Assembly (NCBI RefSeq): GCF_028285715.1
Contig: NZ_JANQOO010000035.1
Location: forward strand, 62,001-126,000
Reading direction: 5' to 3'
Length of the DNA stretch: 64,000 nt
From: Ulvibacterium sp.
GTDB lineage: Bacteria; Bacteroidota; Bacteroidia; Flavobacteriales; Flavobacteriaceae
Shown: one piece after another, positions 52,665 through 62,013 of the stretch
Layout: the number at the start of each line of letters is the position of its first letter
How positions within the stretch are numbered: position 1 is the stretch's first letter
Program-made: the position numbers and the translations under genes
The notes under the pieces: generated by a model
Seen by the model: only the letters and a program-made list of their open reading frames with translations
What the model was told of the DNA's origin: nothing
The model's database searches: none

Positions 52665-53996
52665 ATGAAACGCAGAATCTTTATACAAAAAACGGCGGTG
52701 GCATCTGCCGCAATGTCCGTACCCTCAATTTTACCTGCGACCACTTCTTCCTATAAAAGAATTCTTGGGGCCAATGATCGCGTTCAGGTAGGGCTCATAG
52801 GTTGTGGCGGAAGGGGAACTTTTGTAGGCAAGGCCATGAAAGAAATGAACAATATGCAATTTTCCGCCATATGCGATTTGTACCCCAAACATCTTGATCG
52901 TGCCAAAGAATGGACTGAAAGCAAGGATAACGCCTACATGGATTTCCGTCATTTATTAGATCAAAAAGGGTTGGACGCGGTGCTCATAGCGACTCCTGAT
53001 CATTGGCATGCGATTCCTGCAATAATGGCTTGTCAGGCCGGACTTGACATTTATCTAGAAAAACCTCTGGGCCACAATATTCGTGAAGGTCAGGCTATTC
53101 TTAAGGCATCCAAAACGGCCAATAACATAGTTCAGACCGGCACGCAACATCGCTCTGCCCCGCATTGGGAAGTTATTCGGGAAATTGTCCAAAGCGGTAA
53201 GTTAGGCGTAGTACGCTATGTCCGTGTATGGAATTGCCAAAACACTTATCCTAGCGGTCTGGGAAAGGTAGCTGATTCAAAACCTCCGGAAGGTGTCGAT
53301 TGGGATTTCTATTTAGGTCCGGCTCCTTATGTGCCTTTCAACAAGAATAGATTTGTAGGGACCTATAGATGGTTTTCAGACTATTGCGGGGGCATAATTA
53401 CAGATTATGCAGCACATCGTCTGGATAGTATGCACCAGGTTATGGAAGAAGATGCTCCTTTGACCATTTCTGCAACAGGAAATCTCTATGATATTATTGA
53501 AGATGGCGGTGATATTCCGGATGTGTTACAGGTTACCTATGAATATCCTGGATTTGTGGTAAGCTATGAATCATTGAGAAATAATGCACATGGAGCGGGT
53601 GGACGAATCCCAGGAAGGAAATATTATAATGCCAAAGGCGATACCGATAGGCCCAATGGGCTTGCCTTTTACGGTAGTAACGGAACACTGTTAGCCGATC
53701 GTATTGGATTTGAGATATATCCGGAAGGCGATAAAATTGAAAGACAGGAAATGTCAGTGGGCGATTCCACGCCGGAACATACCAAGGATTTTATTGATTG
53801 TGTACGTTCCAGAAAAAGACCAGTGGCCGATATCGAGATTGGACATAAAGGTTCCAATGCCTGTCATTTGGGAAACATTGCATTTAAAACTGGACTGAAA
53901 TTTAAGTGGGACAGTGAAAAGGAAGAAATCATTGATGCCCCGGAGGCTACAAAGCTTATGGGAAGGAAGGCGCGCAAACCTTGGGATATGGTCTAA
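52665..53996 (+). CDS. Tat-exported Gfo/Idh/MocA oxidoreductase
   Basis: 443 residues. The N-terminus K-R-R-I-F-I-Q-K followed by an Ala/Ser-rich core is a twin-arginine-type signal, ending near residue 28. The Rossmann start is G-L-I-G-C-G-G-R-G (43-51), and E132-K133-P134 is intact. The C-terminal domain has D-Y-A-A-H-R-L-D with the expected His. Tat-exported members keep NAD(P) tightly bound and run closed redox cycles on sugars, as in glucose-fructose oxidoreductase and GH109. First gene of a plus-strand operon; the next gene is a Tat-exported TIM barrel. Confidence 0.88.
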   Translation: MKRRIFIQKTAVASAAMSVPSILPATTSSYKRILGANDRVQVGLIGCGGRGTFVGKAMKEMNNMQFSAICDLYPKHLDRAKEWTESKDNAYMDFRHLLDQKGLDAVLIATPDHWHAIPAIMACQAGLDIYLEKPLGHNIREGQAILKASKTANNIVQTGTQHRSAPHWEVIREIVQSGKLGVVRYVRVWNCQNTYPSGLGKVADSKPPEGVDWDFYLGPAPYVPFNKNRFVGTYRWFSDYCGGIITDYAAHRLDSMHQVMEEDAPLTISATGNLYDIIEDGGDIPDVLQVTYEYPGFVVSYESLRNNAHGAGGRIPGRKYYNAKGDTDRPNGLAFYGSNGTLLADRIGFEIYPEGDKIERQEMSVGDSTPEHTKDFIDCVRSRKRPVADIEIGHKGSNACHLGNIAFKTGLKFKWDSEKEEIIDAPEATKLMGRKARKPWDMV

Positions 53997-54197
53997 GTCG
54001 GTTAAAATATTTACCCCAATACGATGGGTCATAAGCCGCCAACCTTGACCTGATGCTTTTTGTTTATCAACTTTATTGTCATTTTATTGCTTTCGTTTAC
54101 CTTTAGGCTTGGCGTTCATCGGTTTCGCTATAAGCTCTCTTCTTCGAAAAAGGCTTAATGGAATCGAAAATGATATCCGTAGAATCAACATTGTAAC

Positions 54198-55265
54198 ATG
54201 AAACGAAGAAAATTTGTTAAAAGCTCGGTAGCAGGTACCATGGCGATGAGTTTGCCCATACTGCCAAACTTTTCGACAGTGGTGGCGGAGACACGATTTG
54301 GGGTTGCGGACGCATCCTATATGATGAGACGGTATCGAAAGATGAAAAGCGATTCCTATCCTCCGTTTACCAATGCCCTGGAAATGATAGAACATTGTAG
54401 CTCCCTGGGTTTTGGGGGAATGCAGGTTGGTGTTGGCGGGTGGGACTCCGATTTTTCAAAGAAAGTCAAAAAACGAAAAGAAGAACTGGACATTTTTTTG
54501 GAGGCTCAAATTAGGCTGCCCAAAAATGTAGAAGATATTGGTCGATTTGACCATGAAGTACAAACAGCCAAGAAGACAGGTATCGATGTTTTTAGAACGG
54601 CTTGTTTATCGGGAAGGCGTTATGAGAATTTTGAGACTATGCAAGCCTTTCAGACCTTTAAGAAAACTGCCATTAATTCCATACAATTAGCAGAACCCAT
54701 AATGCGCAGGCATAAAGTGATGCTTGCAGTAGAAAACCACAAAGATTGGCGTATCAATGAAATGGTAGCTATATTAAAGATGATCGGTAGTGAATGGGTA
54801 GGGGTTACCCTGGATACCGGAAACAACATATCGCTTTTGGAAGACCCAATGGAAGTAGTGGAAGCGCTAGCGCCCTATGCTTTTTCTGTTCATCTAAAGG
54901 ATATGGCCGTGGAGGAATATAAGGATGGATTTTTGTTATCGGAGGTTAATCTTGGAACCGGCAGCCTGGATATCGATGCCATGATTAAGACAATCAAAAA
55001 ACACCGTCCTGATATCCGTTTCAATCTGGAAATGATTACCAGAGACCCTTTAAAAATACCTTGCCTAACCGAAAAATATTGGGCTACCTTTGATCAAATA
55101 TCCGCCCCTGAACTCGCGCTCTACTTGCACAAGATAAGAACAATGAAGACAAAGGGACGGTTACCTCTGATATCAAACAGGCCTACGGATGAACAGCTTT
55201 CACTTGAGGTGGAAAACAACCGTACCTGCCTTGTGTATGCCAAACAAAATTTAGGATTCAAATAA
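54198..55265 (+). CDS. Tat-exported TIM-barrel sugar isomerase-like protein
   Basis: 355 residues. M-K-R-R-K-F-V-K plus a short hydrophobic core is a twin-arginine signal ending near residue 30. The rest is a xylose isomerase-like TIM barrel: A-V-E-N-H-K-D-W (Glu), T-L-D-T-G-N-N (Asp), V-H-L-K-D-M (His) and F-N-L-E-M-I (Glu) give a metal-binding set. It follows the exported Gfo/Idh by 201 bases and precedes an SDR by 12. It could isomerise, dehydrate or cleave a keto-sugar made by that oxidoreductase. Confidence 0.83.
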   Translation: MKRRKFVKSSVAGTMAMSLPILPNFSTVVAETRFGVADASYMMRRYRKMKSDSYPPFTNALEMIEHCSSLGFGGMQVGVGGWDSDFSKKVKKRKEELDIFLEAQIRLPKNVEDIGRFDHEVQTAKKTGIDVFRTACLSGRRYENFETMQAFQTFKKTAINSIQLAEPIMRRHKVMLAVENHKDWRINEMVAILKMIGSEWVGVTLDTGNNISLLEDPMEVVEALAPYAFSVHLKDMAVEEYKDGFLLSEVNLGTGSLDIDAMIKTIKKHRPDIRFNLEMITRDPLKIPCLTEKYWATFDQISAPELALYLHKIRTMKTKGRLPLISNRPTDEQLSLEVENNRTCLVYAKQNLGFK

Positions 55266-55277
55266 AAATTGAAATAC

Positions 55278-56063
55278 ATGACCAAAACAACTTTACCTGG
55301 AATAAAACAATTTGATCTCACTGGAAAATGCGCCTTGGTTACAGGTGGCTCCAAAGGATTGGGCTATGCCATGGCCGCCGGTCTGGCCTCGGCCGGGGCC
55401 GATATTTGCCTGTTGAACCGAAATTTGGAAGAAGGAGAGACGGCAGCCGAACAATTGACCAAGGATTACGGTGTCAAAGCCAAGGCTTTTGCTGCCAATG
55501 TTACCGATTTGGCCGCTGTGGAAAATATAGTGGCCTCCATTGTCGACGATTTTGGGCGATTGGATATTTTGATAAACAGTGCCGGAATCAACATTCGTGG
55601 TGCCATAGATGAGCTTAGCCCGGATGAGTTCGAACAGGTAATGAAAGTGAATGTTGATGGTACATGGAATGCTTCAAGAGCGGTTACCCCACAGATGAAA
55701 AAACAAGGCAGTGGACGTATCATCAACATGGCCAGTACACTCGGCTTGGTCGGTTTGGCCAACCGTACACCCTATGCTACCAGTAAGGGTGCCGTGGTGC
55801 AAATGACCCGGGCCTTGGGTCTGGAACTAGCACCATTCAATATTACGGTAAACGCCATTTGTCCCGGGCCGTTTTTGACGGAAATGAACATTCCCATTGC
55901 GGAAACGGCCGAAGCTAAAAACTTTATTGTTGGGGCCACGGCTTTGGCACGCTGGGGAGAACTTCGGGAAATTCAGGGAGCGGCACTTTTCTTGGCCAGT
56001 GATGCCGGCAGTTATGTAGTAGGATCCATGCTTACCGTAGATGGTGGATGGACAGCTAAGTAG
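55278..56063 (+). CDS. SDR-family oxidoreductase
   Basis: 261 residues from the preferred ATG (a TTG at 55269 is also in frame). Classical SDR: T-G-G-S-K-G-L-G (22-29), N-S-A-G-I-N, catalytic Ser in M-A-S-T-L-G and Y-A-T-S-K. Similar to gluconate 5-dehydrogenase or 3-oxoacyl reductase types; in this setting a sugar or keto-sugar-acid reductase is most likely. No signal peptide, so cytosolic, unlike the exported proteins on either side. Confidence 0.88.
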   Translation: MTKTTLPGIKQFDLTGKCALVTGGSKGLGYAMAAGLASAGADICLLNRNLEEGETAAEQLTKDYGVKAKAFAANVTDLAAVENIVASIVDDFGRLDILINSAGINIRGAIDELSPDEFEQVMKVNVDGTWNASRAVTPQMKKQGSGRIINMASTLGLVGLANRTPYATSKGAVVQMTRALGLELAPFNITVNAICPGPFLTEMNIPIAETAEAKNFIVGATALARWGELREIQGAALFLASDAGSYVVGSMLTVDGGWTAK

Positions 56064-56195
56064 AAGGTACTCCACTTCTTTTTTAACGAAAAGGATTTTT
56101 TGCGTTAAGCGGCATGCAGATCATTGCCGATTTCCTAATAAAGTTTTATCTTAACTGCCTATCCCAAAAAATAGCATAAAATAAATTCAGATATA

Positions 56196-57548
56196 ATGAA
56201 AAACTTAGGAAAGAATCACAATTCTGCCGATCAGGAAAAAAAGTCTCGTAGAGACTTTGTAAAGAAAAGCGCTCTGTTCACTGGAGGCGCCATGATATTG
56301 CCCAATCTTCAAATGAATGCTATGGTAAACGTCCTCAATGACAAGAAGCTCAAAATTGCTTTGGTAGGTTGTGGTGGACGAGGAACGGGTGCTGCCGTAC
56401 AGGCCTTAAATGCTGATGACAATGTGGAATTGGTGGCCATGGCCGATGCATTCGAAGATCGTTTACAAAATAGCTTTACAAACATTGCAAAGGCACTGGG
56501 TGAGAACAAGAAAAAGCTCAATGTTAACGAAAAGCACAAATTTGTTGGATTCGATGGGGCCAAAAAGGCAATAGATCTGGCTGATGTGGTTATTTTGGCG
56601 ACACCTCCTGGTTTTCGTCCGGAACATTTTGCCTATGCCATTGACAATGGAAAGCACGTATTTATGGAAAAGCCGGTTGCGACTGATGTTCCCGGTGTTC
56701 GCAAAGTCTTGGCGTCCGCAAAAAAAGCCAAGGAGAACAAATTGAACGTGGTGGTCGGATTACAACGTCATTATCAGGACAACTATCTGGCCGCAATAGA
56801 TCAGTTGAAAAAGGATGCCATTGGCAAGATCGTGTCCGGTCAAGTGTATTGGAACAGCGGCGGTGTTTGGGTTAGGGAGAGAAAACCGGAACAAACTGAA
56901 TTGGAATACCAAATGCGAAATTGGTACTATTTCAACTGGTTATGTGGTGATCATATATTAGAACAGCATATACACAACATAGATGTAGCGAATTGGTTTA
57001 TTGGGGAGTACCCGATTTCTGCACAAGGTATGGGAGGAAGACAGGTACGTACAGGAAAAGATCACGGTGAGATTTATGACCACCACTTTGTGGAATTTAC
57101 GTATCCCAGTGGAGCGGTTATTGCCAGCCAGTGTCGCCATCAACCCGAGACGATGAGTAGGGTTTCCGAATTTTTCCAAGGGACCAAAGGAACAGTCTCT
57201 ACGGAAGGGGACAATACAAGCATCAAAGGATGGGATGGAAGTACCATCTTTGAACATAGGGGCAAGGATGACCCTAATCCGTACGAAGTAGAGCACGTAA
57301 AACTCTTTGAGTCCATACGAAACGGTGATGTAATAGCGGATGGCGAAAATGGAGCAAAAAGTACTATGACCGCTATCTTGGGAAGAATGGCAACCTACTC
57401 CGGAAAAGTGGTAAAATGGGACGAGGCCATGGCCTCCAACTTGGTTTTGGTTCCTGAGAACCTATCGTGGGATTCTCCGGCACCTGTAAAACCCAACGCA
57501 GACGGATGGTATGAAATACCAACTCCTGGAAAGACTGTAGTAATGTAG
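56196..57548 (+). CDS. Tat-exported Gfo/Idh/MocA oxidoreductase
   Basis: 450 residues. A polar leader of ~16 residues precedes a perfect twin-arginine motif S-R-R-D-F-V-K and a short hydrophobic stretch. The Rossmann motif is A-L-V-G-C-G-G-R-G-T-G, E158-K159-P160 is intact, and E-Q-H-I-H-N-I-D carries the catalytic-type His. Resembles the large group of exported Gfo/Idh enzymes that act on glycosides through a 3-keto intermediate. It is four bases upstream of the sulfatase gene, so removal of sulfate and sugar oxidation may be linked. Confidence 0.9.
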   Translation: MKNLGKNHNSADQEKKSRRDFVKKSALFTGGAMILPNLQMNAMVNVLNDKKLKIALVGCGGRGTGAAVQALNADDNVELVAMADAFEDRLQNSFTNIAKALGENKKKLNVNEKHKFVGFDGAKKAIDLADVVILATPPGFRPEHFAYAIDNGKHVFMEKPVATDVPGVRKVLASAKKAKENKLNVVVGLQRHYQDNYLAAIDQLKKDAIGKIVSGQVYWNSGGVWVRERKPEQTELEYQMRNWYYFNWLCGDHILEQHIHNIDVANWFIGEYPISAQGMGGRQVRTGKDHGEIYDHHFVEFTYPSGAVIASQCRHQPETMSRVSEFFQGTKGTVSTEGDNTSIKGWDGSTIFEHRGKDDPNPYEVEHVKLFESIRNGDVIADGENGAKSTMTAILGRMATYSGKVVKWDEAMASNLVLVPENLSWDSPAPVKPNADGWYEIPTPGKTVVM

Positions 57549-57552
57549 CGGT

Positions 57553-59148
57553 ATGAAGCGAAGGAGAATAGTGAAAACATATAGTTTTATGTCCCTGCTT
57601 TTGGCAGGGACACTCTTTTTGGCCTGTAAGGAAAGGCCAATTGGTAGAGAAGAAGTTTCCAATACCCGGCAGCCCAACATCATTTACATTTTGGCGGACG
57701 ATTTGGGTTATGCGGAAATCGGCGCCTATGGACAGGAGAAAATAGAAACTCCCAATATCGATGCCCTCGCTCAAGAAGGTATGTTGTTTACCCAGCATTA
57801 TACAAGTGCTCCGGTGTGCGCCCCGGCGCGATATATGTTAATGACGGGAAAACATGCCGGGCATGCCTATATTCGGAGCAATTCCGAATGGGGGGAAAGA
57901 GGAGATGTTTGGAATTATGTGGCCATGGCAAAGGATTCTACTTTAGAAGGTCAGGGACCCATGCCGGAAAATACCATCACCCTGGCTCATCGCCTAAAAC
58001 AAGCCGGATATGCCACGGGTATGGTTGGCAAATGGGGTCTTGGTGCTCCCCATACCGCATCCATTCCCAACAAAATGGGATTCGATTTTTTTTACGGTTA
58101 TAATTGTCAACGTCAGGCACATACCTATTATCCCTTACATTTATACAAGAACACTGCACGGGTACATTTGGCCAACGATACCATTGCTCCGAACACCCCT
58201 TTTCCGGAAGGTGCCGATCCCCAGGACATAGCCAGTTATGCGGATTTTACCTTAACGGACTATGCGCCGGATCTTATGTTTAAGGAGCTTACCCAATTTG
58301 TTGACCACAATAAAGACAAACCTTTCTTTTTATATTGGGCATCCCCAATACCACATGTGGCGTTACAGGCCCCGCAACGTTGGGTGGATTACTACATTAA
58401 AAAATTCGGGGATGAGGAACCCTATCTTTCCGGAGGGGAAAACCGTTACTTTTCACACAAAAATCCGCATGCGGCCTATGCGGCCATGGTTTCTTACTTG
58501 GATGAAAACATCGGAAAATTGGTGCAACAACTTAAGGACGCGGGTATTTATGACAATACACTTATAGTATTCACTTCCGACAATGGTCCTAGTTATGCAG
58601 GAGGTGCGGACCCGGAACATTTTGATAGTGCCAAACCTTTTGAGGGAACTTATGGTAGGGGAAAGGGCTTTTTATATGAAGGAGGAATTAGAATACCTAT
58701 GATTGCCGTTTGGCCCGAAAAAATAAAAGCAGGTAGTAGAAGCGACCATATCTCCGCACACTATGACATGGTGGCCACCCTTGCCGAAGTGTCAGGTTAT
58801 GAAAAACCACAAGACACGGATGGAATAAGTATGTTACCTACTTTGTTGGGCCAAGGGGAACAAGAACCACACGAATTCCTATATTGGGAATTTCCTAGTT
58901 ATGGGGGACAGATCGCTATTCGGATGGACCATTGGAAAATAGTACGCCGCAATCTGCTTAATGGCGATGATGCTACCTTGGAATTGTATGATTTAAATAA
59001 AGATCCGACTGAAACCAAAAATGTGGCGGATATACATCCAGAAGTGTTGAGGAAAGCCGCGGAAATATTTGCACGGGAACGGGAATCCCCAGAATTGGAA
59101 CATTTTAGGATACCTATAGTTAAGAATGGATTACTGACCCAAAAATAG
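57553..59148 (+). CDS. Sulfatase (Cys-type, formylglycine-dependent), lipoprotein
   Basis: 531 residues. Lipobox L-F-L-A-C (C25). Family S1 sulfatase with modification motif C89-A-P-A-R93, metal-ligand D-D (49-50), G-K-W-G-L-G and F-T-S-D-N-G-P. It is not a close copy of the 39684 sulfatase, differing in the modification motif and in the loop after it. Expected outside the inner membrane, releasing sulfate from a sulfated sugar. The next gene encodes a formylglycine-generating enzyme, which would activate it. Confidence 0.92.
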   Translation: MKRRRIVKTYSFMSLLLAGTLFLACKERPIGREEVSNTRQPNIIYILADDLGYAEIGAYGQEKIETPNIDALAQEGMLFTQHYTSAPVCAPARYMLMTGKHAGHAYIRSNSEWGERGDVWNYVAMAKDSTLEGQGPMPENTITLAHRLKQAGYATGMVGKWGLGAPHTASIPNKMGFDFFYGYNCQRQAHTYYPLHLYKNTARVHLANDTIAPNTPFPEGADPQDIASYADFTLTDYAPDLMFKELTQFVDHNKDKPFFLYWASPIPHVALQAPQRWVDYYIKKFGDEEPYLSGGENRYFSHKNPHAAYAAMVSYLDENIGKLVQQLKDAGIYDNTLIVFTSDNGPSYAGGADPEHFDSAKPFEGTYGRGKGFLYEGGIRIPMIAVWPEKIKAGSRSDHISAHYDMVATLAEVSGYEKPQDTDGISMLPTLLGQGEQEPHEFLYWEFPSYGGQIAIRMDHWKIVRRNLLNGDDATLELYDLNKDPTETKNVADIHPEVLRKAAEIFARERESPELEHFRIPIVKNGLLTQK

Positions 59149-59181
59149 CTTTACCTTTATTGCTCCTTAATTTTTACTGTA

Positions 59182-60327
59182 ATGAAATTCGTTCCAAAAT
59201 CACTTTTTTTACTATCGCTGATTTTCTGCTTAACCCAATGCAAGGAGGAGAACAAGAAAATGCCCGAAACAACTTCATCTCCAAACATTGCGGAAAAATC
59301 TGAGCTTGTTGCGGATACCGCAAACATTCTGGTCAAGAAACCTGATGACCTTAAAACCCCGGAAGGAATGGTTTGGATTCCCGGAGGCATTTTTTCCCAG
59401 GGGGCCGTTCCGCAGGATAAAATGGCCATGGGCCATGAAAAACCAGCTCATAGGGTAGCAGTGGATGGATTCTTTATGGATATTACGGAGGTGACGAATA
59501 GGGAATTTCGCGAATTTGTAATGGAGACGGGGTATGTAACGGTAGCCGAACGCGAAATTGATTGGGAGGAAATGAAAAAACAGTTACCCGAAGGTACGCC
59601 GAAACCTCATGATAGCATAATGCAACCGGGATCCCTAACTTTTAAAAAAGCCAAAAGTTCGGTACCCAATCTATATGATTTTTCCCAGTGGTGGCAATGG
59701 ACCATAGGCGCTAATTGGAAGCACCCCAACGGGCCGGGAAGCTCCATTAAGGGCAAAGATAACTATCCGGTGGTACAAGTGGCCTATGAGGATGCCGTGG
59801 CCTACTGTGAGTGGGCTGGAAGGCGATTGCCCACCGAGGCCGAATGGGAGCGGGCGGCGAGGGGCAACAAGGAAAGCACAATTTATTTTTGGGGCGATGA
59901 TCTCGCTGTACTTTCCCAAATGGCAAATACATGGGAGGGAGAATTTCCGGTGAACAACACTCTAAAGGACGGTTTTGAGCTACGGGCCGTGGTGAAATCC
60001 TATCCCCCAAATGATTTTAATCTCTATGATATTGCAGGCAACGTTTGGGAGTGGACCAGCGATTGGTATAACACCGATTATTATGATAAGGTCAGTTCCA
60101 AGAGTACGATCCTGAGGAATCCAAGGGGAGCAGAGACTGCCCATAATGCGAGAGATCCCTATGCCAGGGAAAAAGTAATGAAAGGCGGTTCTTTCTTGTG
60201 CAATGAATCGTACTGTGCCAGCTATCGGATATCTTCCCGAATGGCTACCAGTTTGGACTCTTCACTGGAGCATTTGGGTTTTAGAACGGTCGCCACGGTG
60301 GATATGTTACGGGGAAACGACAATTGA
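59182..60327 (+). CDS. Formylglycine-generating enzyme (SUMF1 type), exported
   Basis: 381 residues. FGE-sulfatase domain from about residue 70: M-V-W-I-P-G-G opening, L-P-T-E-A-E-W-E-R-A-A-R-G, G-N-V-W-E-W-T-S-D-W and the final K-G-G-S-F-L-C-N-E-S-Y-C. The pair C340 and C345 aligns with the copper-binding catalytic cysteines of human SUMF1 (336 and 341), so this is probably an active enzyme rather than an EgtB or PvdO relative. It turns the sulfatase Cys into formylglycine using oxygen. The N-terminus is a signal peptide, perhaps a lipoprotein one (L-T-Q-C, C20; Gln at -1 is unusual). It lies 33 bases after the sulfatase gene. Confidence 0.9.
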   Translation: MKFVPKSLFLLSLIFCLTQCKEENKKMPETTSSPNIAEKSELVADTANILVKKPDDLKTPEGMVWIPGGIFSQGAVPQDKMAMGHEKPAHRVAVDGFFMDITEVTNREFREFVMETGYVTVAEREIDWEEMKKQLPEGTPKPHDSIMQPGSLTFKKAKSSVPNLYDFSQWWQWTIGANWKHPNGPGSSIKGKDNYPVVQVAYEDAVAYCEWAGRRLPTEAEWERAARGNKESTIYFWGDDLAVLSQMANTWEGEFPVNNTLKDGFELRAVVKSYPPNDFNLYDIAGNVWEWTSDWYNTDYYDKVSSKSTILRNPRGAETAHNARDPYAREKVMKGGSFLCNESYCASYRISSRMATSLDSSLEHLGFRTVATVDMLRGNDN

Positions 60328-60341
60328 TCAAGCCGAGAGCT

Positions 60342-61472
60342 ATGGAGTTTATTGAGGATTTTACCCCAGAATTGACTGTGAAGTCGCCGGGAAGAATCAA
60401 TCTTATCGGGGAACATACGGATTACAATCTGGGCTATGTATTACCGACAGCGATAGAGAATCAAATTACATTTAGGTTCCAAAGGAACAATTCGGTCAGT
60501 ACATGCAACCTTTATAGTCTTACCTATGATACCGGTTTTACCCTTGACCTGAACATGATTTCCAAAAGCGAAGTGGAGTGGGAGAACTATATTCTAGGAG
60601 TTCTCAATGAAATTTCGAAGCTGACCGATAGGGTCAAAGGTTTTGATTGTACTGTAGAAAGTAATCTTCCCACAGGATCCGGCCTAAGTTCCTCTGCCGC
60701 CTTGGAGTGTGGACTGGCCTATGGGTTAAACGAATTGTTTGGTTTGGGGCTTTCCAAAATGAGTATGGTAAAACTATCCCAAATTGCGGAGCACACTTAT
60801 GTGGGCACCCAATGCGGAATTATGGATCAATTTGCGTCGGTTATGAGCAAGGAAGGGCACGTAATCCTTTTGGATTGCAAGTCTTTGGAGTATGATTATG
60901 TTCCCATGGACATCCGACCGTATAAAATCATACTGCTCAATACCAAGGTTTCCCATAATCTAGCTTCGAGCGAATACAATACACGAAAGCAGGAATGTCA
61001 AAAAGGAGTGGACGTTATAAGGAAAAAGCACCCCCAGGTAAACTCCTTACGCGATGTGACCTTGGACATGTTGAGACCTCACAAAAATGAAATGGGCCAG
61101 ACAATTTTTAATCGATGCTCCTTTATTGTAGAAGAAAACAGAAGGGTTCTTGCCATGACCCAAGCCTTGAAGTCCAGCAAATTAGAGGAAGTAGGGGATT
61201 TGCTTTATGAAGCCCATGATGGAATAAGCAAGTTGTACGAGGTAAGTTGTCCCGAATCCGATTTTTTGGTCAATTTCTCCAAAGACTATGATGCCGTTCT
61301 TGGAGCCCGGCAAACCGGCGGTGGATTTGGGGGGTGTACCCTTAACCTAGTCCATGAAACGGCTATTGATGATTTTACGACTGCCGCCGCCAAAGCCTAC
61401 AAAGATGCCTTTGCCATAGATTTGGAGGTTTTTGAGGTAAGGCCTAGTGGAGGAACCCGGATAGTTGGTTGA
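60342..61472 (+). CDS. galK: Galactokinase
   Basis: 376 residues, GHMP kinase. The galactokinase signature P-G-R-I-N-L-I-G-E-H-T-D-Y-N is at 16-29, the phosphate-binding loop is G-S-G-L-S-S-S-A-A, and the third motif is Q-T-G-G-G-F-G-G-C. It makes galactose 1-phosphate from galactose and ATP in the cytosol. A TTG at 60324 would overlap the FGE gene by four bases; the ATG at 60342 fits the family start and is preferred. Its place after a sulfatase and its activator suggests that galactose from a sulfated galactan is a product of the locus. Confidence 0.95.
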   Translation: MEFIEDFTPELTVKSPGRINLIGEHTDYNLGYVLPTAIENQITFRFQRNNSVSTCNLYSLTYDTGFTLDLNMISKSEVEWENYILGVLNEISKLTDRVKGFDCTVESNLPTGSGLSSSAALECGLAYGLNELFGLGLSKMSMVKLSQIAEHTYVGTQCGIMDQFASVMSKEGHVILLDCKSLEYDYVPMDIRPYKIILLNTKVSHNLASSEYNTRKQECQKGVDVIRKKHPQVNSLRDVTLDMLRPHKNEMGQTIFNRCSFIVEENRRVLAMTQALKSSKLEEVGDLLYEAHDGISKLYEVSCPESDFLVNFSKDYDAVLGARQTGGGFGGCTLNLVHETAIDDFTTAAAKAYKDAFAIDLEVFEVRPSGGTRIVG

Positions 61473-61503
61473 AAGATTCCAGAACTACTTTGATCGTTTT
61501 TTA

Positions 61504-62013
61504 TTACTTAACCAACTGCCTTCTGCATTTTTTGATAAGCTTCAAAGCCCAATCGTAGTGACTGGAAGTAGCTGAAATAAGGTAAGAACCCAAAGATGTA
61601 GAGCCTGTCCAAGGATAGTATTTCTTTTCAAAAAGCTCCTCTTCCGTATGTGTCGCCATGATTTCCTGCAAATTTTCGAAGGATTCCTCCAAGCAATCTT
61701 GTATTACTCGTAGATCTACGTTGCTATAGGTATGCTGTATTTTCCGGTTGAGTTCTGGCACAGTCTTCCAACTATAGCCCTTGCTGGGCATATCGGGCAC
61801 TTTACCGGACATCCCCACTTTATACCATTCCAGCATCATCAAATGCCAATGATGAAGGTGAGCCAGTACATCCCGAATATTTCTGTTTAAATATTCCGGG
61901 GGAAATTCGTTTTCCAGTTCTTCTCTAGGCATGTATCTAATAAAATTCAATAGGCTCTTGTAGTTGGCCTTGCTCAATTCCAAAAGCTCCTTTTTCGTTC
62001 CGGGTCTTGGCAT
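61504..62013 (-). CDS. ClbS/DfsB family four-helix-bundle protein
   Basis: 169 residues, cytosolic. Matches the ClbS/DfsB group (DUF1706, DinB-like helical bundle): opening R-P-G-T-K-K-E-L-L, R-D-V-L-A-H-L-H-H-W-H-L-M-M and Y-P-W-T-G-S-T-S-L. ClbS protects E. coli from colibactin by hydrolysing its cyclopropane, and DfsB relatives are otherwise uncharacterised. No toxin or polyketide genes lie nearby. It is convergent with galK (31-base gap) and has a long upstream spacer. Confidence 0.88.
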   Translation of the reverse strand: MPRPGTKKELLELSKANYKSLLNFIRYMPREELENEFPPEYLNRNIRDVLAHLHHWHLMMLEWYKVGMSGKVPDMPSKGYSWKTVPELNRKIQHTYSNVDLRVIQDCLEESFENLQEIMATHTEEELFEKKYYPWTGSTSLGSYLISATSSHYDWALKLIKKCRRQLVK

